Origin: Micromonospora matsumotoense | GTDB lineage: Bacteria > Actinomycetota > Actinomycetes > Mycobacteriales > Micromonosporaceae | DNA length: 64,000 nt | Assembly (NCBI RefSeq): GCF_900091525.1 | Contig: NZ_FMCU01000006.1 | Span: 1-64,000, forward strand | Reading direction: 5' to 3' | Part shown: in pieces, positions 26,311 to 34,980 of the stretch | How the letters are laid out: each line of letters opens with the position of its first letter | How positions within the stretch are numbered: position 1 is the first letter of the stretch | The notes under the pieces: model-generated | Seen by the model: only the letters and a program-made list of their open reading frames with translations | Told to the model about the DNA's origin: nothing | Database searches by the model: none | Made by a program: the position numbers and the translations under genes

Positions 26311-27081
26311 TCATGAGCGCCTCCCGCCGGCTTCGGTGCCGTCTACAAGGTCGTTGAGCGGTCTCGTGGGCAGGGCGATCCAGCCCTCGACTCCTGCGGT
26401 CTGCCGTTGCTCGTCGTCGGGTCGGGTCGCTCTGCCTATGGCGGCGGCACGTGCGTTGAGGGCCGCGACGACCGCGTCGAAGGCGTCGTGGCTGCGTCGA
26501 CACAGTGCCTCGGAAGCGCCCAGTTCCAGTCAGGGTGCGGCCGCGCAGAGCGTGGTCACGAGGTCGGCATGCTGCGTCTTCTGGCCCCGTCCCTTGTAAC
26601 CGCGGTACGTCAGACCCCAGCGGCACAGGGCCGCGGCCGGGTAGACCTCGACGAGTTTGCCGTCGCCGCAACGGTCGACGTCCTGGCCGGCGGCGGCCAG
26701 CATCGCCAACAGCCCGGCGCACCGGAAAGCGGCATGAGCGATGCGGTCCGCGGCCACGCTGAGCGGGATGATGCCGGTCGTCTCGCGTACCACCTCGTCG
26801 GTCAACCGGTAGGCCAGACGACGCCGCCACCGCGCAGCATCGCCGTCATCGACGGCGACGTGGCCGGACCGGTGGGCCGTGACGAGCGCGACGAAGGGTT
26901 CCGGCCAGCCGAGTGGGCAGTCCAGCCCGACCTTGTCCGCGTCCTGGCTGGCCTCGACAATCTGGGCGTCGCCGACGTCGAGGGCCACGTCTCGCACCAC
27001 TGCGCGGTCCGACAGCCATTCGATGGTCGCCATCGCCGTACGTTTGTCCGCCGCCGCGAGGTCGACGCCGAGGGTCAGCAC
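26311..27081 (-). pseudogene. DUF429 protein gene, interrupted by an in-frame TGA
   Basis: GTG 27081 starts MLTLGVDLAAADKRTAMATI, a DUF429 (predicted RNase-H-like) protein with VGLDCPLGWPEPFVALV and KLVEVYPAAALCRWGL. After TTLCAAAP the codon at 26530-26532 is TGA. Translation in the same frame continues with LELGASEALCRRSHDAFDAV, then VAALNARAAAIG and WIALPT, which is the normal DUF429 C-terminus, ending at 26311. The residue lost is most likely Trp (TGG to TGA). The gene is therefore broken by one base, or the base is a sequence error. The full frame would be 256 residues. Confidence 0.8.
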
Positions 27082-27415
27082 CGCAACACTCTAGGTGCCG
27101 CCCATGCGTCGAGACATGGATCGACCGACTGTCGTTGTAGGACGTTCAGGCACGCGTGACCCCGCCGATTGACGAGTGAGAGTGGGCCCGGTCCGTGTGA
27201 GTGCTTCTGCGCCAGGATGGTCCAGGGCCTACCGTGATCCTTGGCCAGCTGGTTGGTGATGATCCATGCGGTGTCTCCGTGGGTGCTCGCGCGCGATGGG
27301 ACGGGGCCAACGCGCGACGGACTGAGCTGGACACCGTCTCGTGAAGCTGGGGCCTGACCGCGAACAGATGGACTCACGCGACCTCGTTGGACCAGACGAC
27401 TCGACCAAGATCAAC
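27082..27415. other. Region between DUF429 pseudogene and tRNA scar
   Basis: No supported gene. A minus-strand frame covering 27075-27377 contains some ordered sequence (HGDTAWIITNQLAKDHGRPW) that could be the remains of a gene, but there is no ribosome site and it overlaps the DUF429 start. A partial copy of the 36-bp repeat lies at 27269-27289. Confidence 0.35.
27269..27289. repeat. Partial copy of the 36-bp direct repeat
   Basis: CGGTGTCTCcGTGGGTGCTCG differs at one base from the first 21 nt of the full repeat found at 27526 and 28458. Confidence 0.55.
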
Positions 27416-27460
27416 CTCTTAATCCGCGGGTTCGGGGTTCGAGTCCCTGGCGGCGCACCA
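27416..27460 (+). other. att scar: 3' half of tRNA-Lys(CTT)
   Basis: The 45 nt fold exactly as the 3' part of a tRNA: anticodon loop CTCTTAA (anticodon CTT), anticodon-stem 3' strand TCCGC, variable loop GGGTT, T stem CGGGG / CCCTG with loop TTCGAGT, acceptor strand GCGGCGC, discriminator A and encoded CCA. The preceding bases TCAAC cannot pair with TCCGC and no D arm or 5' acceptor strand is present, so it is not a working gene. Identity begins at the anticodon loop, the usual crossover region of tRNA-targeting integrases. Confidence 0.85.
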
Positions 27461-27525
27461 CCAAAAAGGCTCTGACGTGGGGTTTCACCCTGGGTTGGAG
27501 TCTTTTGGCGTTTCTGTTCGTGGCG

Positions 27526-27561
27526 CGGTGTCTCGGTGGGTGCTCGGGAGCCGTTGGACCG
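27526..27561. repeat. 36-bp direct repeat, copy A
   Basis: Begins CGGTGTCTCGGTGGGTGCTC and ends GAGCCGTTGGACCG. It is identical over 36 nt to copy B at 28458-28493, which lies on the other side of the kinase gene. It is non-coding in both places and is about 65 nt downstream of the tRNA scar. Confidence 0.8.
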
Positions 27562-27607
27562 GTCGCCGTTTGTCGGGACGCGGTGCGGTCGTGGTGTACG
27601 GCCTCGG

Positions 27608-28129
27608 TCAGGTTCCCGGTTGTATTGCCCGTCGTGTGTGGTCGATGAACCGGTTGGCGTGGTGTCGGCTGGTGAGGGTGATCAGCCGGACGTGTGGCCC
27701 GTGATCATGGAGCAGTGCGCGGATGCGGGCTCGCATGGTGCGCCGGTTGCCGAGGATGTAGCGGAGGAAGTTCCAGGTGATCCGGTCGTAGACGCCGTCG
27801 GCTGGGTGTTGGCCGCCCCGGTAGCGCCGCCGGCGTTGGAGGATGCCCCGCAGGCATGCGGTGGCGGGTAGGTCGAGGAAGATCACGGTGTCGGCGGCGG
27901 CGAGGCGGATGGGCAGGGTGCCGGCGTAGTTGCCCTCGATGATCCAGCGGTCGCGGGTGACGAGTTTCTCCTGTTGGGCGGCGAACTCGGCTGTGGGCAG
28001 CGGCGTCCAGTTCTCGTCGTAGTAGAGCGCGTCCAGGTGGGTGAGCGGGGCGTCGAGGATCCGGGCGAGTTCTCGGGCGACGGTGGATTTGCCGCTGCCG
28101 CCGCAGCCGATGATGGCGATCCGGTCCAC
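27608..28129 (-). CDS. P-loop kinase, FlaR/adenylate-kinase-like
   Basis: 173 residues. Walker A near the N-terminus (MDRIAIIGCGGSGKSTVARE), then HLDALYYDENWTPLP, WIIEGNYAGTLPIRL, TVIFLDLPATACL and RRRYRGG with a downstream WNFLRYI. This order is typical of the small nucleoside/shikimate-kinase-like proteins often annotated as topology-modulation (FlaR) proteins; the true substrate is unknown. Start at GTG 28129; the ribosome site is weak. Flanked by the two copies of the 36-bp repeat. Confidence 0.8.
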   Translation of the reverse strand: MDRIAIIGCGGSGKSTVARELARILDAPLTHLDALYYDENWTPLPTAEFAAQQEKLVTRDRWIIEGNYAGTLPIRLAAADTVIFLDLPATACLRGILQRRRRYRGGQHPADGVYDRITWNFLRYILGNRRTMRARIRALLHDHGPHVRLITLTSRHHANRFIDHTRRAIQPGT

Positions 28130-28567
28130 GGCTCCACCGTACGGGTGGGCGAGGGCACTCCGGTGAAGGAATGAGGTCGTGGTGCTCAGGCCCTGTGGGG
28201 TGGTCTCTCGCGGAACACCGTGGGGCCCATCGTGGGGGTTCCGGATGCCGCAGTGTGCCCCGAATCTGTGGTGGGTCCGTCGAGCCGACCCGTCTTTGAC
28301 TTGTCGTGACGGTGTCGATGCGCTGTGCTGGCAAGCTGGGTCGTCGTGCGATCGGGGTGGTCGTGGGTTCGCAGGTGGATCCTGATTGGTGGAGTTCGGG
28401 GGTCTGGAACGGTCGCCCGATCGGTGAGTTCCTGCGGCGGCGGGACGTTACGGGGCTCGGTGTCTCGGTGGGTGCTCGGGAGCCGTTGGACCGTTCCGTG
28501 CCACACGGACTGAGGCCTACAGCGGTGCACCTGGCGCGCCGTCCGGCGGGCATCTTCGACTGCTGGC
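28130..28567. other. Intergenic region with repeat copy B
   Basis: No supported gene between the NACHT gene's end and the kinase start. It carries the second 36-bp repeat (28458-28493). Confidence 0.5.
28458..28493. repeat. 36-bp direct repeat, copy B
   Basis: Identical over 36 nt to copy A at 27526-27561; the same orientation, about 930 bp apart, bracketing the kinase gene. Confidence 0.8.
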
Positions 28568-30637
28568 TTAGCACCAGGCGGAGCGGCTACCGGGATGCTC
28601 GGCCAGCCGGTCGCGGAGCCGGGGGTGCCGGAACTGGTACGTGGCACCGACCCGCCGCAGCACGCCCCGGTCTACCGCGTCGTCGAGGAAGGCCATGGTC
28701 CGCCACGGCAGGTGCCCCCGGGCCGCGAGGACGGCCCGGGCGACCGTGCACCTGGCCCAGGCGCTAGCGCCGATCCAGCCGATGACGAACGCGGTCGCGG
28801 CCAGCATCGGGCGAACGGTGCCGAACAGGATCGCCGGCGTTGCGCCGAGCAGGATCGTCGGCGGCACGACCATCAGTGCCGCCGCCCGGTCGCCGCGCAA
28901 CGTCGAGGTCGGACTGACGGCGCGGGAGGGATCGGCAGGCACCACGAGTTCCCGGGTCAGGTCGCGTTCTCTGCGCGGCCAGGTCTGCCGGACGAGTAGA
29001 ACGGCTGTCGTCACCAGCAGGAGCACGCCCGCCGTGATGACCAGCGGACCAGGTTCCGGCACGGACAGCAGGACCAGCCCCGCCAGCAGCGGCACGGCCA
29101 GCTTCGTGGTGGAGACGAGGACGTACCAGAGGGTGGCCCGGAGCCGGCGGAAGCTCATCTTCGTGCGGTACGGGGTCTCGCTGGCGACCCAGCCCAGCTT
29201 GGTGCGGGCCCGCCGGCTCGCCCCGATCAGGCCCAGGACCGTCCCCATCGCCAGGCCGGCGGTCAGGCTGTGCCCGAGCCCGAAGAACAGTCCGTAGAGC
29301 GCGATGAGCAGCGGGGTCCACAGGGTTCGTTGGTGCCGGACCGCGCGGTCGAGTCGCCACCAGGCGATCTCGTGGGTGTCGTTCCGGCACAGGTGCCGGG
29401 CCAGGAAGATCAGCGCCCGTTCCACATCCTGACGGTGCCACCGTTCGTCGGAGTCCCGGCGGTTGGTCGGGGTCGGCTCGGCCGGATAGACCGCCGGCAG
29501 CAGACCGTCGATGAGATGGTCGGCGATGGCGTTCCGGTCCGGAAAACGGGCCCGGTCGCCCAGTTCCTGCGGATCGGCGACGGTGGTGGCCGGGTCGGCG
29601 GTGACGGTCGTGGGTGCCGCTGTCGTGTAGATGGTGCGGGCCAGCCAGGCCATCAGTGGCGTCCGCAGGGCTTGGGCGAGCGGGGCGTCCGGGTCGTTCG
29701 TCAACTCGGCGAAGGCCCGGTTCCACCGCCCGGTTTCGCCTGCGGGGGCGAGGTAGTTCCGGGCCTCGGTCAGCCTGAGGGGCAGCACCTCCACCACCGC
29801 AGCCCCGGACAGCCCGCAGCCGGCGATCCGGACCGCGCCCTCGTACGGCTCGATGCGGCTCGTCACCACAAGCGGCTCTCCGGTGCCGAGGCTGTTCAGC
29901 TCGCTGAGCGCTGTGCCGAGCAGCCCGTCGCCGATCATGTCCAACCCGTCAAGGACCGGCAGCACCAGCCGGCTCTCGATCAGGTGGGTGGCCATCGTCC
30001 GACGGGTGCGCGAGCGGCCCGGGGCCGGTGTCCCCAGGTGGGGATGGTCCTGGGTCAGCCGCTGCGCCATCCACTCCCGCAGGTGCTGCTCACCCGGGTG
30101 CCAGGTGTCGGCGGGCAGCAGCACCGGGACCGGCTGGCCGGCCAGGCGCTCCCGGAGCAGACCGCGCACGAGTCGGGTGGCCAGCACGGTCTTACCCGCA
30201 CCGGCCGTACCCAGGATCACCAGCCGTCGGTGCGGTAGCCGCCGGGCGAGCAGACCGGCGAGGTCGTCCAACCCGCCAGCCGGGAGCCGGTCGTCGGCGA
30301 CCCCGATCGACGACCGGTCGACGTCGGCCATCGCCGAGCCGGCGGCGGTCACCGCCCAGCGGACGGGCAGCGGGCGTCGCAGCACCTGGCTGCGCTCCTC
30401 GTCCCGCCGTCGCTCTGTCTCCACCTGTCCCGCCAGAGCCTCCAGGGCCTTCGACACCAGCACGTCGTCGGCGTGCGTGGGCGGGGCGCTCCGGTAGCTG
30501 ACCTGGTTGACGATGTTGTGGTTACCGAAGGCGGCCGGCCCGTGGGTGGTGATCCCGGAGTAGCTGGCCTGGTGGATGCCGGTGCCCGGTTCGGGTGACG
30601 GTGCCACCTGGTCGGTGCGGGGATGGTCCTGCGCCAT
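28568..30637 (-). CDS. NACHT-type NTPase with membrane C-terminus (NLR-like)
   Basis: 689 residues. The N-terminus holds a short motif at about 28-46 (GITTHGPAAFGNHNIVNQV). A helical linker follows, then a NACHT-like NTPase: Walker A LVILGTAGAGKTVLATRLV (~139-157) and Walker B LVLPVLDGLDMIG (~224-236), with TSRIEPYEG as a sensor region. From about 425 there are several hydrophobic spans (LLIALYGLFFGLGHSLTAGL; KLAVPLLAGLVLLSVPEPG; LVITAGVLLLVTTAVLLV; ALMVVPPTILLGATPAILFG), so the C-terminus is membrane-embedded rather than a repeat sensor. It begins two bases after the stop of the upstream small gene and is co-transcribed with it. Likely a signalling or immune NTPase. Confidence 0.82.
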   Translation of the reverse strand: MAQDHPRTDQVAPSPEPGTGIHQASYSGITTHGPAAFGNHNIVNQVSYRSAPPTHADDVLVSKALEALAGQVETERRRDEERSQVLRRPLPVRWAVTAAGSAMADVDRSSIGVADDRLPAGGLDDLAGLLARRLPHRRLVILGTAGAGKTVLATRLVRGLLRERLAGQPVPVLLPADTWHPGEQHLREWMAQRLTQDHPHLGTPAPGRSRTRRTMATHLIESRLVLPVLDGLDMIGDGLLGTALSELNSLGTGEPLVVTSRIEPYEGAVRIAGCGLSGAAVVEVLPLRLTEARNYLAPAGETGRWNRAFAELTNDPDAPLAQALRTPLMAWLARTIYTTAAPTTVTADPATTVADPQELGDRARFPDRNAIADHLIDGLLPAVYPAEPTPTNRRDSDERWHRQDVERALIFLARHLCRNDTHEIAWWRLDRAVRHQRTLWTPLLIALYGLFFGLGHSLTAGLAMGTVLGLIGASRRARTKLGWVASETPYRTKMSFRRLRATLWYVLVSTTKLAVPLLAGLVLLSVPEPGPLVITAGVLLLVTTAVLLVRQTWPRRERDLTRELVVPADPSRAVSPTSTLRGDRAAALMVVPPTILLGATPAILFGTVRPMLAATAFVIGWIGASAWARCTVARAVLAARGHLPWRTMAFLDDAVDRGVLRRVGATYQFRHPRLRDRLAEHPGSRSAWC

Positions 30638-30639
30638 CG

Positions 30640-31179
30640 TCAGGGCCGGTGCGGGGTCGCGCCGCCGGCGGAACCGTACGTGGTGATCACGTTGCCGTTG
30701 CCGAACGCCGCCGGCCCGTGCGCCGTGATGTGTCGGAAGGTCTGACCACCGGCGGATGGCTGGACCGGGGCGGTGGCGGGGAGAGGCTGTTCTGCGCTCT
30801 TCTCCGGCAGGCCGGCGGTCACTCGCAGGAAGTGCGCCGGCCGTGGGTCACCGTAGTGCCGGCTGACATCCTGGTAGAGCCGGTCCGACACGATCAGTGC
30901 GACCTGCGCGTCGGGGAACCGTCGCAGGGCGGCCTTGAGCTGCGGAGAGTCGACCAGCCGGCAGGCCGTGACGACGGCCTCGCCGGGAAAGCCGTTGTCG
31001 CCGTCGAGGTGGACCAGGCCCTCGTGGACGCCGATCGGGCCCAGCTTCTCCCGGGCCCGCTGCATGATCCTCGGCAGGGCCTGCTGGACACGCCACTGGA
31101 GCACGTTGTCCCGCCCGCTGTACCGCTCCACGTCCATGGTGAGGACGAGATGCCGGCTCGGGTCCGCGATGTCAGACAC
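30640..31179 (-). CDS. Shortened cyclase-like protein with C-terminal amyloid-like motif
   Basis: 179 residues from GTG 31179, chosen because GGAGGG lies 7 nt upstream. The N-terminal ~120 residues (HLVLTMDVERYSGRDNVLQW; GLVHLDGDNGFPGEAVVTAC; RLVDSPQLKAALRRFP; ALIVSDRLYQDV) match the actinobacterial cyclase-homology-like domain that usually begins DVEGYS and ends near IVSDxLY. The middle part, with the usual GDG metal site, is missing, so it is unlikely to be an active cyclase. A Pro/Ala linker leads to a C-terminal motif at 151-166 (ITAHGPAAFGNGNVIT) that repeats the N-terminal motif of the downstream NACHT protein. Confidence 0.72.
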   Translation of the reverse strand: MSDIADPSRHLVLTMDVERYSGRDNVLQWRVQQALPRIMQRAREKLGPIGVHEGLVHLDGDNGFPGEAVVTACRLVDSPQLKAALRRFPDAQVALIVSDRLYQDVSRHYGDPRPAHFLRVTAGLPEKSAEQPLPATAPVQPSAGGQTFRHITAHGPAAFGNGNVITTYGSAGGATPHRP

Positions 31180-31461
31180 CCATTCACCCTCCGCTGGGCA
31201 CACCGGTCGGTCGGTTCGTTTCTACCATCCCGGCGCGAAAGCGAATCCCCTAACAATGAGGCTTTCATCGTGCGGGGCCCGGTCACGATGGGCACGGAGG
31301 AGAACTGTCGACACAGGACGAGGGCGGCACCGACAAGGACAGTGGTCGACCAAGAGCCGGGCCCCGTCCGGGAGCCCCGTCCGGGAGCCCCGTCGGGTGC
31401 CCGTCGGCGTTCTGCGAACGATACGATCCTCCGCCCGGGCACGATCTGATCGACGATCGGA

Positions 31462-34400
31462 GTGGTGTTGCGACGGAGCGCGCAGGCCGCACAGGCAGAG
31501 GTTGTCAGGTTCTGGCGAACCGTGGAGATGTTCAGTCCGCAGAGCGTCGAGCGGGTCAGCCGGGACCGGTTGGTCTTCGCGGTTCAGCCGGGACAGCCGT
31601 TGCCGTGGGAGGCGGGTCACGAGCTCTCGCGGTGGAAGCTGCGCCCGAACCAGACCTGGCGACACGTCGTGTATCTGGGCATCCACCGTCTCGACGAACT
31701 GTTCGAGGTGCTGTCCCGGGTGTTCGAACCGGACCCGGACAGCTACGACGAAAGGCCGGCGGGGGAGAGCGCCGTCGTCGCGCTGACGGTCGACGAGCAC
31801 GGGCACGTGTTGCTCGACTCGCTGGTGCTGTCGAGTTGCGCCTGGGCGACCGGCCGGTTGGTGCGGGACAGGCGAGCCAGAGGCGACTGGCTTGCGCGGT
31901 TCGAGTCCGCCACCGAGGATCTCCACGAGTCGCTCCAGGAAGTGGTGACCGTGACCACCAACGGTACGGAGGACCATGCGCCGCAGATGGTTCCGCGGGT
32001 GGTGGACCACGACTTGCTCGCCGGCTGCCTGGATCTGGCCCTGGGGGTGGCCGGGGTCGGTGCAGCCCTGCCCTGTACCGATATCCGGATCAAGAGCCAG
32101 CTCGTGGCCCGTCGCAACCCGGACAGCGCCGCAGGCCACGCGTTTCTCAACAGCTTCATCATGTACGACCTGGAGCGGGTCGCGGAGAAGATCGCCAAGG
32201 GCGACGTCGGCGTCGCGCTGCGCGACTATCTGCGGCCCGAGGCCGACCTCGCCACCGCTGGCCGGGTGGACGTGCGCGACCGGATCGACGCCGTGTTGGC
32301 GGCGACGGCACCACGGGCGGTGCCGGCGGGGCGGTGGCCCAGCCATCCCGAGCACGCGCTCGCGCTCAACCAGCAGGTGGCCGTCTGTACCGCCCTGGGC
32401 ATGACCGCCGGGATTCTCGGCGTCAACGGCCCGCCGGGCACCGGCAAGACCACGATGCTGCGCGACCTCGTCGCGGCGCTCGTCGTCGAGCGGGCTCGGC
32501 GGCTGGCCGCGCTGACCGACCCGGCCCGGGCGTTCACCGGACGGCAGCTGCGCTGGAGCACCGGACAACGTACGCGGGTCGTCGACGTGTGGCAGCCCGA
32601 CCTCACGGGCTTCGAGATGGTTGTCGCCTCGGCCAACAACGGTGCCGTGCAGAACGTCACCGACGAGATTCCCGCCGCCGACGCGATCGACGACTCGTGG
32701 CGGGAACGGGCGGCAGCGGCCGACTACTTTCCCGACATCGCCACGGCACTGTTGGCCGGTCAGCCGGACGCCGAGCAACCGCAGGTCGCCGAGCGGGCGT
32801 GGGCCCTGGTCGCGGCGCGGCTGGGGAACAAGGCCAACCGGAGCCGGTTCGTCAGCACGTTCTGGTACCACACCCCGGACGAGCCCCGGAAGGGATCCCA
32901 CGAGGGCCACACCTGGTACGGCCTGCTGTCGGTGCTGAAGGGGTACGAGCAGACGAGCCCGGAGGTCCCGTGGTCGACTGCGGTGTCGCGGTTCCGTGCC
33001 GCGGAGGCACGGGTCGAGGCGGTGCGTACGGAGCGGGCCGAGGTGTACCGCGACGTCGAGCGCCGGGAGCATCCCGAGATCTACCTTGCCGACCTGCGCC
33101 ACGCCGTGAAGGTGGCGGCGGGTTCGGTCGAGTCGGCACGGCGTCGCCACGGGGCGGCGTTGGACACCGAGCGCGAGCGGGTGGCCGAGGCCGACCGGAT
33201 CGCGTCGGCCCTCCAGGCCGAAGCCGAACGGGACGCCCGCCATCGCGCGGCGGCTGCCGACCAGACCCTCGCGACGGCCGAGCGCCAGGTCGAGCACCTG
33301 AGCACCGGCCGCAGGGCCACCGCCGAGCGGGCCCTGTGGTCGAGTGAGGCGGAGCTGAGCCGGTGGTTGACCGCGCAGGCGGCGCACCAACGGGCGCAGC
33401 CCGGCCCATGGGAGTGGTTGCGTACCCTCGGCGAGGCACAACGGCGCTGGTCGTACTACGACGGTCAGCTCCTGGCCGGGGTCCGTCAGGCCCAGGTCGC
33501 GCTGGACGCGGCCCGTGCGGAGCGGGCCGCCGTGCAGGTGGAGATCGACGTGGTACAGCGGGCGGTGGACACCGCCCGGCGGCAGGGGGACGAGATCCGA
33601 CGCATGCTGGCGGCGGGCATACCCAAGCCGCGGGTCGACCACGCGCCACTGACCGCGGCCCGGCGGACGGTGGCGTTGGCGGAACAGGAACTCTCCACGG
33701 CCGTCCTGGCCCACCGTGCGGCCGAGGACGCGATCCGGGCGGCCGAGGCCGATCTCTCCGCCCTGGAGGCGCGGCTGGGGCGGGCGGCGAGCGCGCTCGG
33801 CCGGCACTTTCCCGACCCCGAATGGCACGCCGACCGCCAGCGCCGGGAGTCGGCGGCGCTCTGGACCGACAGGGAGTGGAACGAGGCGCGTAGCGACCTG
33901 TTCCTGGCGGCCCTGGCGCTGCACAAGGCGTTCCTGCGACACAACGCCACCCGGCTGCGACGCAACCTGCAGGCCGCGATGGATCTCGTAGGCGGCGACG
34001 CCCCCACCGGTCTGGCCCCCGATGCGGCGGTGGCGGCCTGGCAGAGCCTCTTCTTCGTGGTACCTGTGGTGTCCACCACCTTCGCCTCGTACGACCGGGT
34101 GTTCGGTCACCTCGGCAGGGAGGCGCTCGGTTGGCTGCTCATCGACGAGGCTGGACAGGCGACGCCACAGAACGCGGTCGGGGCGCTCTGGCGCACCAGG
34201 CGTGCGGTGGTCGTCGGCGACCCGTTGCAACTGGAGCCGATCACCACCCTGCCGTTCCGCACCGAACAGGCGATCCGGACCGAGCAGGCGGTGGACGAGC
34301 AGTGGCTGACCAGCCGTACCTCCGTCCAGCGCCTCGCCGACCGGCTCACGCCGTTGGGCACCTGGCTGGCCGGTGACGGTGACAGTGACCCGACCTGGGT

Positions 34401-34980
34401 GGGTGTGCCGCTGACCGTGCACCGGCGTTGCGACCAGCCGATGTTCGACATCGTCAACCAGGTCGCCTACGGCGGTCTGATGATCGATGGCACCGGCACC
34501 GGGGCAGCGGACCGCTTCCAGCTCGTCTACCCGACGCTGCCCCCGTCGAAGTGGATCGACGTCGCGGGCACCGGCGCGCAGGGCCACTGGATTCCCGACC
34601 AGGGCCGGCAGCTCGACCGTATCCTCGCTACCCTCGCCGAGCTGGACTTCGACATGTCCGAGGTCATGGTGATCGGTCCGTTCCGGGACGTCGCCCGCGA
34701 GGTCGGCAGGCGGGCCCGGCGGTATCCCGGTCTGGTCGCCGGCACCGTCCACACGGCACAGGGCAAGCAGGCCGACATCGTCGTGCTGGTGCTCGGCGGT
34801 GCGCCGGACCGGGTGGGTGCCCGCCGTTGGGCGTCGAGCAGGCCCAACCTGCTCAACGTCGCGGTGAGTCGGGCCAAGCGCCGGCTCTATGTCATCGGCG
34901 ACCGGCAGGCATGGTCGCCGTTGCGCTACTTCAAGGTCCTTTCGGACGAGCTGCCGCACCAGGACCCGGTTCGACCCTAG
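31462..34980 (+). CDS. Large UPF1-like superfamily 1 helicase
   Basis: 1172 residues. An N-terminal domain (EVVRFWRTVEMFSPQSVERV) precedes Walker A LGVNGPPGTGKTTMLRDLVA (~318-337). A long charged Ala/Arg/Glu region of about 510-800 looks like a coiled coil inserted in the helicase. Then follow WLLIDEAGQATPQNAVGALW (DEAG box, ~892), VVGDPLQLEPIT, HTAQGKQADIVVLVLGG and NLLNVAVSRAKRRLYVIGD. This is the SF1B AAA_11/AAA_12 architecture seen in many defence-associated helicases, with no nuclease domain seen. Start at GTG 31462 is uncertain; its ribosome site is weak and GTG 31465 is possible. Divergent from the NACHT pair across 282 bp. Confidence 0.8.
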   Translation: MVLRRSAQAAQAEVVRFWRTVEMFSPQSVERVSRDRLVFAVQPGQPLPWEAGHELSRWKLRPNQTWRHVVYLGIHRLDELFEVLSRVFEPDPDSYDERPAGESAVVALTVDEHGHVLLDSLVLSSCAWATGRLVRDRRARGDWLARFESATEDLHESLQEVVTVTTNGTEDHAPQMVPRVVDHDLLAGCLDLALGVAGVGAALPCTDIRIKSQLVARRNPDSAAGHAFLNSFIMYDLERVAEKIAKGDVGVALRDYLRPEADLATAGRVDVRDRIDAVLAATAPRAVPAGRWPSHPEHALALNQQVAVCTALGMTAGILGVNGPPGTGKTTMLRDLVAALVVERARRLAALTDPARAFTGRQLRWSTGQRTRVVDVWQPDLTGFEMVVASANNGAVQNVTDEIPAADAIDDSWRERAAAADYFPDIATALLAGQPDAEQPQVAERAWALVAARLGNKANRSRFVSTFWYHTPDEPRKGSHEGHTWYGLLSVLKGYEQTSPEVPWSTAVSRFRAAEARVEAVRTERAEVYRDVERREHPEIYLADLRHAVKVAAGSVESARRRHGAALDTERERVAEADRIASALQAEAERDARHRAAAADQTLATAERQVEHLSTGRRATAERALWSSEAELSRWLTAQAAHQRAQPGPWEWLRTLGEAQRRWSYYDGQLLAGVRQAQVALDAARAERAAVQVEIDVVQRAVDTARRQGDEIRRMLAAGIPKPRVDHAPLTAARRTVALAEQELSTAVLAHRAAEDAIRAAEADLSALEARLGRAASALGRHFPDPEWHADRQRRESAALWTDREWNEARSDLFLAALALHKAFLRHNATRLRRNLQAAMDLVGGDAPTGLAPDAAVAAWQSLFFVVPVVSTTFASYDRVFGHLGREALGWLLIDEAGQATPQNAVGALWRTRRAVVVGDPLQLEPITTLPFRTEQAIRTEQAVDEQWLTSRTSVQRLADRLTPLGTWLAGDGDSDPTWVGVPLTVHRRCDQPMFDIVNQVAYGGLMIDGTGTGAADRFQLVYPTLPPSKWIDVAGTGAQGHWIPDQGRQLDRILATLAELDFDMSEVMVIGPFRDVAREVGRRARRYPGLVAGTVHTAQGKQADIVVLVLGGAPDRVGARRWASSRPNLLNVAVSRAKRRLYVIGDRQAWSPLRYFKVLSDELPHQDPVRP

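Larger units (their letters stand above)
1..27460. mobile_element. Integrated genomic island, right end at tRNA-Lys scar (left end outside)
   Basis: The segment contains an integrase/excisionase/replication module, a full DISARM system, a restriction-like methyltransferase operon and an OLD nuclease, and ends at an orphan 3' half of tRNA-Lys. The orphan half is what tRNA-targeting integrases leave at the far end of an island. The intact tRNA-Lys is not in the window, so the left border is either before position 1 or not recognised. The island may be composite, because the integrase lies in its interior as seen here. Confidence 0.55.

Noticed and set aside
26530..26532. TGA in the DUF429 gene as a selenocysteine or programmed readthrough codon
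   Set aside because: No SECIS-like hairpin follows, DUF429 proteins are not selenoproteins, and a single TGG-to-TGA change is the simpler explanation.
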